Numbered from the stretch's first letter, positions 33,591 through 44,144 are shown. The stretch is 64,000 bases of DNA from Gammaproteobacteria bacterium (GCA_030433275.1 JAUILK010000013.1:1-64000); one strand, 5' to 3'. Numbers and translations: made by a program. Notes: generated by a model from the sequence alone, not told the origin.

Positions 33591-34994
33591 ATGATTCTGG
33601 AAAAGATAGTCGGAAACTACCATCGGCGCCTGCTTCCTATCCTCGCTATCATCGAACCGCTGTTGTTGGGGGCATCGCTGTATGCTGGCGCGCTGATTCG
33701 CTTCGGCGATCTGAGCGTGGCGTCGGTGGACGAGTTGGTGCCTATTTGGCCGAAGGCATTGAGTTTCGCGCTGATCGGCATGGCTTGCCTGGTCGCGGTT
33801 GGGCTTTATAATCAAAGACTTAGGGATAATCTCCCTGGTGTGCTCCTACGTCTCGCTATTGCGCTGAGCCTGGCGGGCATACTTATGATGTTGCTGTTCT
33901 ATACGTTCCCCTTGCTTTATCTGGGGCGGGGCGTATTTGGCCTCTCGTTGCTTGTTGCGTTTGTTGCACTTGGCGGTTTACGCGCGGTTTACCTCGGTCT
34001 TCTGCGCCAAGGCAACAATCGTCGCCGTGTGTTGGTGCTGGGTGCCGGCGAGCGGGCGAGCCATATTCTTTCATTCCGCCGCTCCACGGATTTCATCGGC
34101 GTAAGCTTCGTCGGCTTCGTGCAGATGCCGGGAGACACGACGGCTGTGCCGAGCGGCCGCTGTGTCTCTCTAGATCAAGCGCTTCCGCAGTATGCCGCGC
34201 GTAACCGCGTGGATCAGGTGGTCATCGCCGTAGACGATAGGCGCATGGGTTTGCCGATGGGGCAGTTGCTGGAATGCCGCACCGGCGGAGTCGATGTCGT
34301 GGAGCTTGCGACGTTCATCGAGCAGGAACTGGGCTTGCTCAAGCTGGATGTTCTGGATGCCGGTTGGTTGATATTCTCGCGGGGCTTCAATCGGCGGCTA
34401 TTGCGGCGGTGGGTTAAGCGGTTGTTCGATATTGCTGCTAGCCTCATGCTGCTGATTGTCGCAATACCCGTTATGGCCGTTGCGGCATTGGCTATCTGGC
34501 TGGAAAGCGGTGGGCGGGGGCCGGTGCTGTATCGGCAGATGCGCATCGGTGAGGAGGGGATCCCCTTTGAGCTTCTGAAGTTCCGTAGTATGCAGGTTAA
34601 CGCCGAGAGCGACGGCAAGCCCCGCTGGGCATCCACGCGTGATCCGCGGATCACTCGGGTGGGACAGTTCATCCGCAAATACCGGATTGATGAACTGCCG
34701 CAGATTTTCAATGTGCTCTCCGGTAGAATGAGCTTCGTCGGGCCGCGCCCGGAGCGGCCGCAGTTCGTGTCTACGCTGTCGGCTCGGTTTCCATATTATG
34801 CCGAGCGGCATCGGGTGAAGCCCGGTTTAACCGGTTGGGCGCAGGTGCGCTACCCTTACGGTGCCTCGGAGCGCGATGCTTTCGAGAAGTTGCAGTACGA
34901 TCTTTATTACGCCAAAAATCACAATCTGCTGTTCGATCTTAGTATTCTGTTCCAAACTGTAGAGGTGGTTCTTTGGGGCAAAGGTGCCCGATAG
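33591..34994 (+). CDS. epsB: XrtA-system polyprenyl glycosylphosphotransferase (EpsB-like)
   Basis: This 467-residue protein has four or five N-terminal membrane helices (about 10-120), a Rossmann-like CoA-binding region (VLVLGAGERASHIL), then another helix near 275-300. The C-terminal bacterial sugar transferase domain carries LLKFRSMQVNAE, DELPQIFNVLSGRMSFVGPR and KPGLTGWAQVRYPYG. It matches the PEP-CTERM-associated TIGR03013 subgroup. It transfers the first sugar phosphate from UDP-sugar to undecaprenyl phosphate, starting EPS repeat synthesis. The ATG at 33591 has GAGG 7 nt upstream. It is the first gene of the EPS locus. Confidence 0.92.
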   Translation: MILEKIVGNYHRRLLPILAIIEPLLLGASLYAGALIRFGDLSVASVDELVPIWPKALSFALIGMACLVAVGLYNQRLRDNLPGVLLRLAIALSLAGILMMLLFYTFPLLYLGRGVFGLSLLVAFVALGGLRAVYLGLLRQGNNRRRVLVLGAGERASHILSFRRSTDFIGVSFVGFVQMPGDTTAVPSGRCVSLDQALPQYAARNRVDQVVIAVDDRRMGLPMGQLLECRTGGVDVVELATFIEQELGLLKLDVLDAGWLIFSRGFNRRLLRRWVKRLFDIAASLMLLIVAIPVMAVAALAIWLESGGRGPVLYRQMRIGEEGIPFELLKFRSMQVNAESDGKPRWASTRDPRITRVGQFIRKYRIDELPQIFNVLSGRMSFVGPRPERPQFVSTLSARFPYYAERHRVKPGLTGWAQVRYPYGASERDAFEKLQYDLYYAKNHNLLFDLSILFQTVEVVLWGKGAR

Positions 34995-35095
34995 GCCGGT
35001 TCCTTGCGCAACGCAAGGTGCGACGGCGAGGAAGGCTAGCGACTACGCCGATAGCCTCGTAATGGCATTTTGGCAAGGGAGTGGCGACACGGCTT

Positions 35096-36586
35096 ATGTA
35101 CGAGAGCTTTTTTGGCTTTACCGGTGATCCTTTTCGGTTGACACCCGACTATCGATTCTGTTTCCGCCACCGCAGTTTCCGCAAAGCCAAAGCCTACATG
35201 GAATACGGCGTGCAGCGTGCGGAAGGCTTCGTCATGATTACCGGTCGGCCCGGTACCGGCAAGACGACGCTGATTTATGATCTCCTGGCCGATTTGCGCA
35301 AACAGCGGCTCAGAGTGATTCAGCTCAATAGCACCCAGTTGGAAGGCAGCGAACTCATCCGCATGATCGCCTTCAAACTTTCACTACAGGGCGATCATCT
35401 TGACAAGGCGTCGCTGCTGCGTCAGATCATTCGCAGCTTGGATCAGGATTACCGCTCGAAACGCCGGGCAATATTGCTGGTAGACGAAGCCCAAGGGTTA
35501 TCGGAGTCGGCGTTGGAGGAGCTGCGGTTCCTAACCAATTTGGAAAAAGAGGGCCAGTCGCTGCTCCAGGTCTTCCTGATCGGCCAGGAACCACTGCGGG
35601 ATATGGTTCGCCAGCCGCTTATGGAACAACTCCATCAGCGTATGATTGCGGCTTGTCATCTTTCACCACTGAACGGGCAGGAGACCGAAGCTTACATCTG
35701 TCATCGGTTGGAACGCGTTGGCTGGCAGGGTGATCCGAGCTTCGAGCCAGCGCTGCTTGCAATGATCTATCGTTTGAGCGGCGGTATTCCTCGACGTATC
35801 AATCAGGTGCTGAGCCGTTTGCTTATGTACGGCTTTGTCGAGGAAAAGCGTGATTTCTCGCTTGCCGATATGCGGGCGGTTATTGAAGACTTGCGCGACG
35901 AGATGTTGCTCTCGGCGGACATCAAAGATGTGGATAAACTGCTTGAAGAGTTGCCTGAGGCTTCCGATGAGCGCCGGAGCGGATGGGGTGACACGCCATC
36001 TGACGGTGACGAGCTTTTCGTGCAGGGAGATGCACCAAAAGAAGATCGACCTAATCGTTTTGAGCCGGTAGTTGGTGCATTGCCCGATCCGGTAGTGGAC
36101 TCCGGGTGGACACCTGCCGAGTGTCCAACGACATTGGATGATTCCCGCAGTGCATGGCAATCGGAAGAGTTTGAGCCGAGCGGGCCGGAACCAGAACCAG
36201 AACCAGAACCAGAACCGGACATCCGAGTAACGGCCTCGCAGCGGGTTTTTGTGCATGAGCTCAGGTCCGATCCCGATCAGCGAATCATTCAGGGCGAGCG
36301 TAATCGTAAGGCCGGTGCCGAGTCGGGCCGGTTTCCCCGAAGCAAGGGGCAGCGCCTGCTGTTTGGTTTGGTTGGCTTTTTTTTGTTATTGGCGACGATC
36401 ATCATTTTCGCCGGCAGCCAGTTGCATCTTTCTTTCCCAGAGGGCGGTGGTGAGATGAGTGCCTCTGCATTGGGTTTTGGTGAGCAGGTGGAGAGCAAGC
36501 GCGATTTCATCGTTAATAGAGCGGCTATGAGGGATAAGAGCGCGAACGGCCGGGTTGTCGTTGACCCTGATCCGGCAGTGAATTGA
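35096..36586 (+). CDS. XrtA-associated ATPase (ExeA-like AAA, membrane-anchored)
   Basis: The 496-residue protein opens with MYESFFGFTGDPFRLTPD, the usual start of the TIGR03015 family. Walker A GRPGTGKTT lies at 50-58 and Walker B ILLVDEA at 126-132, with an ExeA/GspA-like AAA fold to about 270. A linker follows with a Glu-Pro repeat (EPEPEPEP at about 365-374), then one membrane helix (421-440) and a short C-terminal domain outside. It may couple ATP hydrolysis to envelope assembly of the EPS machinery. The ATG at 35096 fits the family start better than a GTG at 35081, although the AAGGGA ribosome site sits closer to the GTG. Confidence 0.9.
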   Translation: MYESFFGFTGDPFRLTPDYRFCFRHRSFRKAKAYMEYGVQRAEGFVMITGRPGTGKTTLIYDLLADLRKQRLRVIQLNSTQLEGSELIRMIAFKLSLQGDHLDKASLLRQIIRSLDQDYRSKRRAILLVDEAQGLSESALEELRFLTNLEKEGQSLLQVFLIGQEPLRDMVRQPLMEQLHQRMIAACHLSPLNGQETEAYICHRLERVGWQGDPSFEPALLAMIYRLSGGIPRRINQVLSRLLMYGFVEEKRDFSLADMRAVIEDLRDEMLLSADIKDVDKLLEELPEASDERRSGWGDTPSDGDELFVQGDAPKEDRPNRFEPVVGALPDPVVDSGWTPAECPTTLDDSRSAWQSEEFEPSGPEPEPEPEPEPDIRVTASQRVFVHELRSDPDQRIIQGERNRKAGAESGRFPRSKGQRLLFGLVGFFLLLATIIIFAGSQLHLSFPEGGGEMSASALGFGEQVESKRDFIVNRAAMRDKSANGRVVVDPDPAVN

Positions 36587-36885
36587 GATACGCTAGACTG
36601 ATCTTGACGGAGCGACCCTCTATCCTGTTTTGAATTGTGGTAAGCGTCTCGTTTCATGGCCAAAGCGATCGCAGCGCTTAGGGAAAGCGTGCCGTGCACT
36701 GCTAAGGAAAAGCGGCAGCGAAGTGCTCCCGCTTACTATCATCTCGGGAAGCGCCGAGTGATAAATTTGAATGATTTTATCCCTCGCACTCTGGCCGCTT
36801 TCACGCTGTCGGCCAAATCTCCCCCGAGCAGAGTTGACGTGTTTTCCCTCTCCTTAGTGCGTGGTCTTGATGAGTAGTGGTGGGT

Positions 36886-38991
36886 ATGGCGATATCGGTT
36901 GCTGCCGTTAGCTATGGTGTTGCGGCGGCGGCCTACGCGCTGTTGTTCGGGTTATTGCTTGCCGGTTTTCGCGGGCTTTCTCAGGGTGTCATACTGCTGC
37001 TGGCTGTGTTGGTGTGTGCTTGCTGGGGGCTAGCCTGCAGTCTAAGCAATTTGTGGCCATTCGCCGCTTTCCACTGGCTTATTCCATTTTTTGAATTTCT
37101 GAGGGGCATCGGTTGGCTCTCTTTTCTGGCAGCGCTGTTGCGGTTGTCGTATCCTCAATCAGCCCGGCGCTCGCTGAGCGTCGATCCTTGGCTACTGCTG
37201 GCTGGGTTTGCCATATCGCTTACCGGCAGCTCGCTCGTTGTTACTGCGGGTTTTTGGGGCTTGCCACCGTTGCTGGGATTTGTCGGGCTGCTGCTGGCGA
37301 GCTTGCTCGGAATGGTGCTGATCGAACAGCTCTATCGTCGAGTCGAGCCGGATAATCGCTGGGGAATCAAGCATCTCTGCCTGGGACTAGGGGTCGTATT
37401 CGCTTTCGACTTCTATCTCTATGCCGACGGGTTGCTGTTTGGTGAGCTGAGCGAACAGGCGCTCGCTGCGCGGGGCTTCGTCAACGCCATAGCCGTGCCT
37501 TTCATTGCTGTCTCCGCCGCGCGCAATCCAAAATGGTCGTTGGCTATCGGGGTTTCTCGACGCATCGTCGTCGATTCGGTTGTCATAACCGGGGCGGGTA
37601 TCTACCTTTTGATCATGGCCATCGCCGGCTATTCCATCCGTTATAGTGGTGGTGGCTGGGGTGGTGCTCTGCAAATTCTGTTCCTGGTTGGCGCGTTGAT
37701 CGTGTTCTTGGCTGCACTTTTCTCCGGCAGTCTGCGCGCGTGGATACGCGTGTTCGTCTCCAAACATTTTTTTTCCTATAAGTACGACTACCGCGAGGAA
37801 TGGTTACGTTTTATTGGGACGCTTTCTGCGACCATGCATGGAGAGCCGTTACGGGTGCGGGCTGTCCGTGCCATTTCACAGCTTGTAGACAGCCCCAGTG
37901 GCGCGCTATGGAGCGCCAACGAGCACGGCAATCTTGTCTTGGCGGCTACTTGGAACATTTCGTTTCCCGGCACGGTGACGGTGCCTGCTGACACTTCGCT
38001 GGTGCGCATTCTTCGGTCACGTGAGTGGATCATTGATTTGGATGAATACCGCGAGCATCCGGAGCGCTACGGCGAACTCTCGTTACCGGATTGGTTCGGC
38101 CTGCTCCGCCAACCATGGTTGATTTTGCCTCTGCTGCTGCAGGACCGGTTCCAAGGTTTTATCGTACTCAGCCGCCCCAAAGTGCGGAGGGAGATTAATT
38201 GGGAAGATCGCGATTTGCTCAAGACGGCCGGGCGTCAGATCGCGAGCTATGTGGCGCATCTGGACGCGACCGATGCACTCATCGATGCGCGGCAATTCGA
38301 TGCATTTAATCGATTGTCCGCGTTCGTCGTGCATGATCTGAAGAATGTCTCGGGACAGCTGTCGCTGATAACCGCCAATGCCGCTTTGTACCGCGACGAT
38401 CCGGAGTTCGTCGAGGATGCTTTTCGGACGATGGAGAGTGCCACGCAGCGGATGAACCGTGTCTTGGTGAATCTGCGTAAGTTGGATTCACCGTTGGCGA
38501 CCGCGGAGCCGGTGGATATCGGCGAACTGGTGGAAGAGATCGCCGGCGGTTTGACGAATAGCCAACCTATCCCCCAGGTGCGGATCGATACACCGGGGTT
38601 GATTGTGGATTGTCCGCGTGGTCGTCTGGCAACTGTTTTAGAGCATTTGGTGTGCAACGCGCAGCAGGCGACTCCGCCTGAAGGGGAGATCGAATTGTGT
38701 GTTGCACGTGAGGGGAATTGGTGTCGCTTGGAGGTGCGAGACAGCGGGACGGGCATGGCCGAAGAGTTTATCCGCGAGCGTTTGTTTCGTCCTTTCGAAA
38801 CCACCAAGGGTAATGCCGGGATGGGAATTGGGGTCTACGAAGCCCGGCATTTCGTCGAGGCGATCGGAGGGTTGATGGATGTGATCAGTACCCCGAACGA
38901 AGGCAGCTGCTTTGTGTTACGGTTGCCGCTGCACGAGTTGGAGCCCGCCCTGACGGGAGGGGACGGAAATCAGGAGGTTTTCCGTGGCTAA
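36886..38991 (+). CDS. prsK: XrtA/PEP-CTERM sensor histidine kinase PrsK
   Basis: The protein of about 701 residues has some eight N-terminal membrane helices (to about residue 285), a GAF-like region (about 310-455), and a kinase core. The core has an H-box VVHDLKNVSGQLSLI (His near 482), an N-box HLVCNAQQAT and G-boxes DSGTGMAEEFI and GNAGMGIGVYEA. This is the PrsK family (TIGR02916). It should phosphorylate PrsR, whose gene overlaps by 8 bp through a shared GTG/TAA junction. The signal sensed by the membrane part is unknown. The ATG at 36886 is preferred over a GTG at 36877. Confidence 0.94.
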   Translation: MAISVAAVSYGVAAAAYALLFGLLLAGFRGLSQGVILLLAVLVCACWGLACSLSNLWPFAAFHWLIPFFEFLRGIGWLSFLAALLRLSYPQSARRSLSVDPWLLLAGFAISLTGSSLVVTAGFWGLPPLLGFVGLLLASLLGMVLIEQLYRRVEPDNRWGIKHLCLGLGVVFAFDFYLYADGLLFGELSEQALAARGFVNAIAVPFIAVSAARNPKWSLAIGVSRRIVVDSVVITGAGIYLLIMAIAGYSIRYSGGGWGGALQILFLVGALIVFLAALFSGSLRAWIRVFVSKHFFSYKYDYREEWLRFIGTLSATMHGEPLRVRAVRAISQLVDSPSGALWSANEHGNLVLAATWNISFPGTVTVPADTSLVRILRSREWIIDLDEYREHPERYGELSLPDWFGLLRQPWLILPLLLQDRFQGFIVLSRPKVRREINWEDRDLLKTAGRQIASYVAHLDATDALIDARQFDAFNRLSAFVVHDLKNVSGQLSLITANAALYRDDPEFVEDAFRTMESATQRMNRVLVNLRKLDSPLATAEPVDIGELVEEIAGGLTNSQPIPQVRIDTPGLIVDCPRGRLATVLEHLVCNAQQATPPEGEIELCVAREGNWCRLEVRDSGTGMAEEFIRERLFRPFETTKGNAGMGIGVYEARHFVEAIGGLMDVISTPNEGSCFVLRLPLHELEPALTGGDGNQEVFRG

Positions 38992-40351
38992 GCCGCAGCC
39001 GAAGCTACTGATTGTCGAGGATGACCCTGGTCTGCAGCGCCAGCTCAAATGGTGCTTTCGTGAGTATCATGTATTAATAGCATCGACGCGGCAGGAGGCT
39101 CTGCGGATTGTTGACTTGCACGAACCTCCGGTTGCGTTGCTGGATCTCGGTTTGCCGCCGGACCCGGCGAATGCCTCGGAAGGTTTAAAGGCATTGGAAG
39201 AAATCCTGATTCGGTCGCGGCATACGAAAGTCATCGTCGTCACCGGCCACGACGAACGCGAGACGGCGCTGCAGGCGGTGGCGACAGGGGCTTACGACTT
39301 CTATCAAAAACCAGTGGATGCCGATGTGCTGCGCCTGATCGTCGATCGGGCCAAGAACCTCTATGATCTGCAGCAGGAACATCGTCGTCTGATCGAGGCG
39401 CCGGAGAGCCCACTGCAGGGCATTGTGGCTACTTCGAGGCAAATGCTGCAAGTGTGCCGTATGATTGAGCGAGTTGCACCGGTCAATGCCACGGTGCTGC
39501 TCATGGGAGAGAGTGGGACCGGGAAGGAACTTTTGGCTCGCGCTCTACACCGGCTCAGTCCTAGGCAGGCCGAGCGCTTTGTTGCTATCAACTGTGCCTC
39601 CATCCCCGATACGCTATTGGAAAGCGAGCTGTTCGGCTACGAGCGCGGTGCATTTACCGGCGCGAATCGCCAAACCGAAGGTAAGATCGAATACGCTAAT
39701 CGCGGCACTCTGTTTCTGGATGAGATTGGTGATTTGCCGCTCGCGCTACAAGCCAAGCTGTTGCGTTTTCTTCAGGAACGGGTGATCGAGCGGCTAGGCG
39801 GGCGGGGTGAGATACCGGTTGATGTCCGCGTCGTATGCGCCACCAACCGTGATCTCAAGACCATGATGGAGGAAGGTGAGTTCCGCGAGGATCTCTATTA
39901 TCGACTCAGCGAAATCACTGTCCCCATCCCGCCTTTGAGGGAGCGCGATGGGGACGCGACATTGTTGGCGCATGTTTTTTTGCGGAAATATGCCGAGCAG
40001 GATCGGCGGAGTCTGAAAGGTTTCTCGCCCGATGCACTGGCGGCGGTTGAGGCTTACAAATGGCCAGGAAATGTGCGTGAGCTGGAGAACATCTTGCGCC
40101 GCGCAGTTATCATGGCCGAGTATAACAATATAACAGCCGCCGATTTGGCTTTGCCCTGCAGCGAAACCGAAATCTCGTCATTGAAGCTGCGCGATGCGCG
40201 GGAACAAGTCGAGCGGCGGACGTTATCGCGAGCGCTCGGTCAAGCCAACGGTAACTTGGCTCGGACCGCCGAGTTGCTTGGTATCAGTCGGCCCACGCTG
40301 TACTCACTGCTCAGCAAATACGGCCTCAAAGGTGCTGTGGCAGCGGATTGA
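38984..40351 (+). CDS. prsR: sigma-54-dependent response regulator PrsR
   Basis: The 455-residue NtrC-type protein has a receiver domain with phospho-acceptor Asp54 (ALLDLGLP). The AAA+ domain carries Walker A GESGTGKE (175-182) and the intact sigma-54 contact loop GAFTGA (222-227), and Walker B is TLFLDEIGD. The C-terminal Fis-type helix-turn-helix ([20 protein letters not shown]) sits near 420-445. It belongs to the PEP-CTERM response regulator family (TIGR02915). The GTG start has an AGGAGG ribosome site 6 nt upstream. It should activate RpoN promoters such as the one at 26468. Confidence 0.96.
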   Translation: MAKPQPKLLIVEDDPGLQRQLKWCFREYHVLIASTRQEALRIVDLHEPPVALLDLGLPPDPANASEGLKALEEILIRSRHTKVIVVTGHDERETALQAVATGAYDFYQKPVDADVLRLIVDRAKNLYDLQQEHRRLIEAPESPLQGIVATSRQMLQVCRMIERVAPVNATVLLMGESGTGKELLARALHRLSPRQAERFVAINCASIPDTLLESELFGYERGAFTGANRQTEGKIEYANRGTLFLDEIGDLPLALQAKLLRFLQERVIERLGGRGEIPVDVRVVCATNRDLKTMMEEGEFREDLYYRLSEITVPIPPLRERDGDATLLAHVFLRKYAEQDRRSLKGFSPDALAAVEAYKWPGNVRELENILRRAVIMAEYNNITAADLALPCSETEISSLKLRDAREQVERRTLSRALGQANGNLARTAELLGISRPTLYSLLSKYGLKGAVAAD

Positions 40352-40407
40352 TAGGAATGCAAGGGATTAGGCACCAAAGCCCGGCCATGCTGGGCGGGGA
40401 GAAAGGA

Positions 40408-43215
40408 ATGCTTCGAGTCCGGAAGGCGAAAGGCGCGCACCCATCTGTCAGGGTTGGCGTGATTCTGGTTTTAGCGTTCATTTTGTCGCTGTCGGGTTGT
40501 GGCTGGTTTGGTTCGCAGTCGCCCGAAGAGCACATTCAGAGCGCGACGGAATACCGTGATCAGGGCAAGCTCAATGCGGCCATCATTGAGCTGAAGAACG
40601 CGCTCCAACAGAGCCCCGACAATGCCAATGCCAGGCTCTTGCTGGGCAAGATTTATGTGGAGAGCGGGCAGGGCCGAGCGGCGGAGAAAGAGCTGCGCCG
40701 GGCGATTTCACTCGGCGTGGCCGAGGCGGAGATCGCTTTGGAGCTCGCTAAAGCAATGCTTATGCAGGGACGTTACCAGGATGTGCTCGAGGCGCTCAAA
40801 CCGTTTCGACAATCGGATCCAGCCCGCCACGCTGAGGCCTTGATTGTTAAAGGGGATGCCGAGCAGGCGTTAGGTAAAGTCGAGCTTGCGTGCGCTGACT
40901 ACCAACAGGCGTCCAAATTGGATGCGGAGAATTTGTCGGCCGATCTGGGGCTGGCTCGCTGTGATATGTTGCAAGACCAGGTCGACCAGGCGAAAGCGCG
41001 AGTCAAACGCCTCTTGCAACAGCATCCGAAGCATGTCCAGAGCTGGATTATGCTCGGTCGGATCGAGGCTGCTGCGAAGCAGAACCAGGCTGCGCTCGAG
41101 GCTCTCGGTAAGGCGTTGGAACTCGCGCCCAAGCAGCCGAGCGCTTTGATGGCGCGGGCCCAAATCGAGTTGCTCGAGAACCAGCTCGAGGCGGCTGAGG
41201 TGGATATCGAGGCGTTGCACAAGCTGGTGCCCGCCTCTGCACAGGCGAATCATCTGCTTGGCTTTTTGCGATTTCGCCAGGGGCGTTTCAACGACGCGGC
41301 CGTCGCCTATCAAAACGCGTTAAGGGCGAACCCCGACTTCGATCCAGCCATTCTATGGCTTGGCTTGACCAACTATGCACAACATGACTATGAGCAGGCG
41401 ATTCAGCGGTTTTCCCGGTTTCTGCAGAAGTATCCTGACGCCATTCGGGTGAAAGTCTTGTTGGCGCTTAGCCAGGCACAGGCGGGGGGTGATAGTGCAG
41501 CCGTTCAGACCTTGCGAGAGTTGCAAGGCTTGGATATTGAAGATCCGAGAATGTTGGCGGCGATTGGGCAAGCTGCACTTTCGGTGGGCGATCCTGCCAC
41601 TGGCCGGCACTACTTCGAGCAAGCGGTGGCGCGGGCGCCTGATAAGGCGGCATTTCGCGTAGCGCTGGGCAGTTTGTTATTGCAGAGCGGAGACGCACGG
41701 CAGGCGATCGAAGAGCTGGATATGGCCTCGCAGCTCGACAATGAAGATGCCCGTGCCGATATCATGCTGATCCGCACGCTCATTGCCAAGCGTGACCTAG
41801 ACCAGGCCATGGAGGTCATTGACCGAGTAGCCAAGAAGACTCCTGAAAGTGCTTTGCCAGATGTGCTGCGTGGGCTGGTTTTTCTCTTGGAGAAAAAGAA
41901 TAACGAAGCGCGTAAGGTATTTGAGCGGGCGGTAAAAAGGGATCCCGGCAGCATTGGTGGACACCACGGTCTGGCCGTGTTGGCTATCCAGAAACAGAAT
42001 TTTGCTGACGCTAATAGGCACTATCAAACCGCGTTGGACGCCCATCCGGGTAATCTGCAAATCGAACTCGCGCTTTCCGGTCTAGCTATGCGAACCGGTG
42101 ACCGTGAGCGAGCGCTAAGCTGGCTCAGCAAGGCAGTCAAGGACAATCCGCAATCTGCTGTCGCGGCCGGGATGTATGCCAGGGAATTGCTTACTCAAGG
42201 CAAAGCGCGGCAAGCGGTGCAAGCCACCCAAGAAGGGCTGTCGGCCAATCCGAAACACGTGGGGTTGCTCTATATCCGCGGCGCATCGCTGCTGGCAGAA
42301 GGGAAGAAACAGGCTGCGGCGAGCACCTATCAGGAGCTGATTGCCGCACATCCGAAGTTTATCCCAGCTCGCCTGCAGCTTGCTCGGACCCGAGAGCAGC
42401 TCGGCGATATGGATGGGGCACGCCAGGCATTGTCCGAGGCGCTTGAGCTCAGTCCTCGGCATTTGGGGGCCAAAGTGGCTCTGTTGCAGCTGGAAGCTCA
42501 AGCTAAGAACTTCAATCGTGCACTGGAGCTTGTCCGCGAGATCGAGCAACAAAACCCGAAGAGCCCTGTGGGCCAATTGTTGAAGGCTCAGGTTCGCGTA
42601 CGCCAGGGCGAGCTTTCCCAGGCTGTCGAAATCCTGCATTCGTCTGTAAAGGCGTATCCTCAATCGCAGGCCGCGATGCGCATGTTGGCGCGCCTGCAGT
42701 GGGCCACTGGCAAGCGTGAGGCGAGCGTTACGACGCTTGCTGCGTGGCTGAAAACACACCCTGACGATCTTTCGATGGCGCGCGAGCTGGGTGATCGCTA
42801 TCTACTGCTAGAGCGCCACAAGGAAGCGGCTGAAATCTACGAGAAAATCATCGAGGTTGATCCGCGTAACGCCACGGTATTGAATAATCTCGCCTTGGCA
42901 AGCTGGCCGAGCGATTCCGAGCAGGCACTGAAGTTCGCTCGAGAGGCGAATCGTTTGCATCCGAAGAATCCCGCTTTGCAAGATACCTTGGGATGGATTT
43001 TGGTCCAAGATGGGCAAGTCGAACGCGGCTTGACGCTGTTGGAATCAGCGCGAGAGCAGCTGGGGGATTCGCTTACGGTTCAGTACCACTATGCGGCGGC
43101 ACTGGCGCGTTCTGGTCGGCAGCCGGCGGCTCGGCAGGAATTAAAGGATTTGCTGGCCAAGGACAAGGATTTCCCGGAGAAGAACGCCGCTCAAGCCCTG
43201 TTGGAAAAGTTGTAA
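40408..43215 (+). CDS. prsT: XrtA-system TPR lipoprotein PrsT
   Basis: This 935-residue lipoprotein has a type II signal peptide (VILVLAFILSLSGC, lipid Cys near residue 31). It is then almost wholly tetratricopeptide repeats, roughly twenty, for example LLLGKIYVESGQGRAAEKEL and LLGFLRFRQGRFNDAAVAYQ. It matches the PrsT family (TIGR02917). Such TPR lipoproteins act as periplasmic scaffolds in polysaccharide secretion (compare AlgK and BcsC), probably bridging inner- and outer-membrane components. A GGGGAG ribosome site precedes the ATG at 40408; the in-frame start at 40348 overlaps prsR. Confidence 0.94.
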   Translation: MLRVRKAKGAHPSVRVGVILVLAFILSLSGCGWFGSQSPEEHIQSATEYRDQGKLNAAIIELKNALQQSPDNANARLLLGKIYVESGQGRAAEKELRRAISLGVAEAEIALELAKAMLMQGRYQDVLEALKPFRQSDPARHAEALIVKGDAEQALGKVELACADYQQASKLDAENLSADLGLARCDMLQDQVDQAKARVKRLLQQHPKHVQSWIMLGRIEAAAKQNQAALEALGKALELAPKQPSALMARAQIELLENQLEAAEVDIEALHKLVPASAQANHLLGFLRFRQGRFNDAAVAYQNALRANPDFDPAILWLGLTNYAQHDYEQAIQRFSRFLQKYPDAIRVKVLLALSQAQAGGDSAAVQTLRELQGLDIEDPRMLAAIGQAALSVGDPATGRHYFEQAVARAPDKAAFRVALGSLLLQSGDARQAIEELDMASQLDNEDARADIMLIRTLIAKRDLDQAMEVIDRVAKKTPESALPDVLRGLVFLLEKKNNEARKVFERAVKRDPGSIGGHHGLAVLAIQKQNFADANRHYQTALDAHPGNLQIELALSGLAMRTGDRERALSWLSKAVKDNPQSAVAAGMYARELLTQGKARQAVQATQEGLSANPKHVGLLYIRGASLLAEGKKQAAASTYQELIAAHPKFIPARLQLARTREQLGDMDGARQALSEALELSPRHLGAKVALLQLEAQAKNFNRALELVREIEQQNPKSPVGQLLKAQVRVRQGELSQAVEILHSSVKAYPQSQAAMRMLARLQWATGKREASVTTLAAWLKTHPDDLSMARELGDRYLLLERHKEAAEIYEKIIEVDPRNATVLNNLALASWPSDSEQALKFAREANRLHPKNPALQDTLGWILVQDGQVERGLTLLESAREQLGDSLTVQYHYAAALARSGRQPAARQELKDLLAKDKDFPEKNAAQALLEKL

Positions 43216-43514
43216 GGTGATGGTGTCAAGGGCATTGTTCACTCACCGGCCGGGTCATAAAACGGCCATCGATGGGACGGTGGTGCGGTCGCGGTGGGTT
43301 TGTGAATGGGTTTGCACTCAAGCTTGTATTGTAAAACTACGATAGTAGTGTAATCGCGACAGTTGTTTTTTTACCCTAGAGTGCTCATCTCGACGCAGTC
43401 GCGCGTGTTGTTGGGTGGACCGTCTCTATACCATAAAAGAACGGTGTTTGTACTTGCAGGCATGATAGGTAACCCGGTGTTTTCGCCGGGGGAAGATGGA
43501 ACGGGGGGCTCACC

Positions 43515-44144
43515 ATGCCAAGGATAAGTTGGACTGTTGTGGTTTGTTTGGCCGTTGTTTTAACGGCGATGGTCTCGTCGGGCTGTAGCTCGTTTAGTAA
43601 TTACCCGCCGGCGCCGACGACTCTTACCGAGAGGCCGCCGGATCACTATATCATCGGGCCTGGCGATGAAATGGAGATTGTCGTTTGGGGTAATCCCGAG
43701 GTGTCGCATTCGGTCATCGTGCCCCCTGACGGGCGAATTAATACGCCGCTTGTGGAAGACGTGCCCGCTACTGGTAAGACCTCGGTCGAGCTCGCCCGCG
43801 ATCTTGAGAAGGCGCTCGCTCGCTATATTAAGCAGCCGGTGGTTACCGTGATTTTGGCAGGGTTTGTAGGCCCTTATAGCCGTCAAATCCGGGTGGTGGG
43901 TGAGGCGGCCGAGCCGCAGGCCTTGCAGTTTAGTAAAGGTATGACCGTCATGGACGTTATGATTGCTGTGGGCGGGTTGACCGAATTCGCCGACGGTAAC
44001 GATGCCAGCATCATCCGTACGGTCGCCGGTCAGCGCAAACAATACGCAGTTCGTTTGGACGACCTGCTCAGGGGGGGGGATATTTCAGCTAATGTCGAGG
44101 TGCTGCCCGGTGATGTGCTCATCATACCGGAATCGCTTCTATAG
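43515..44144 (+). CDS. epsD: XrtA-system polysaccharide export lipoprotein (Wza-like)
   Basis: The 209-residue lipoprotein has a lipobox (VSSGC, Cys near 24). A Poly_export domain begins with YIIGPGDEMEIVVWGNPE, then SLBB-like material (QIRVVGEAAEPQALQF, VMDVMIAVGGLTEFADG), ending PGDVLIIPE. This short form matches the PEP-CTERM export family (TIGR03027). It forms part of the outer-membrane/periplasmic export channel for EPS. It lacks the C-terminal membrane helix of full-length Wza, as is usual for this subgroup. A 299-bp gap with no gene separates it from prsT. Confidence 0.9.
   Translation: MPRISWTVVVCLAVVLTAMVSSGCSSFSNYPPAPTTLTERPPDHYIIGPGDEMEIVVWGNPEVSHSVIVPPDGRINTPLVEDVPATGKTSVELARDLEKALARYIKQPVVTVILAGFVGPYSRQIRVVGEAAEPQALQFSKGMTVMDVMIAVGGLTEFADGNDASIIRTVAGQRKQYAVRLDDLLRGGDISANVEVLPGDVLIIPESLL

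Noticed and set aside
36180-36220. Short repeats considered as a CRISPR or minisatellite
   Set aside because: They are in-frame codons of a Glu-Pro linker in the XrtA-associated ATPase.
36656-36877. Possible 73-residue gene between the ATPase and prsK
   Set aside because: No ribosome binding site, no motif and no hydrophobic pattern; probably leader sequence of prsK.
43443-43462. Sigma-54-like GG and GC pair upstream of the export lipoprotein gene
   Set aside because: The spacing is 11 bp instead of the required 10 bp.
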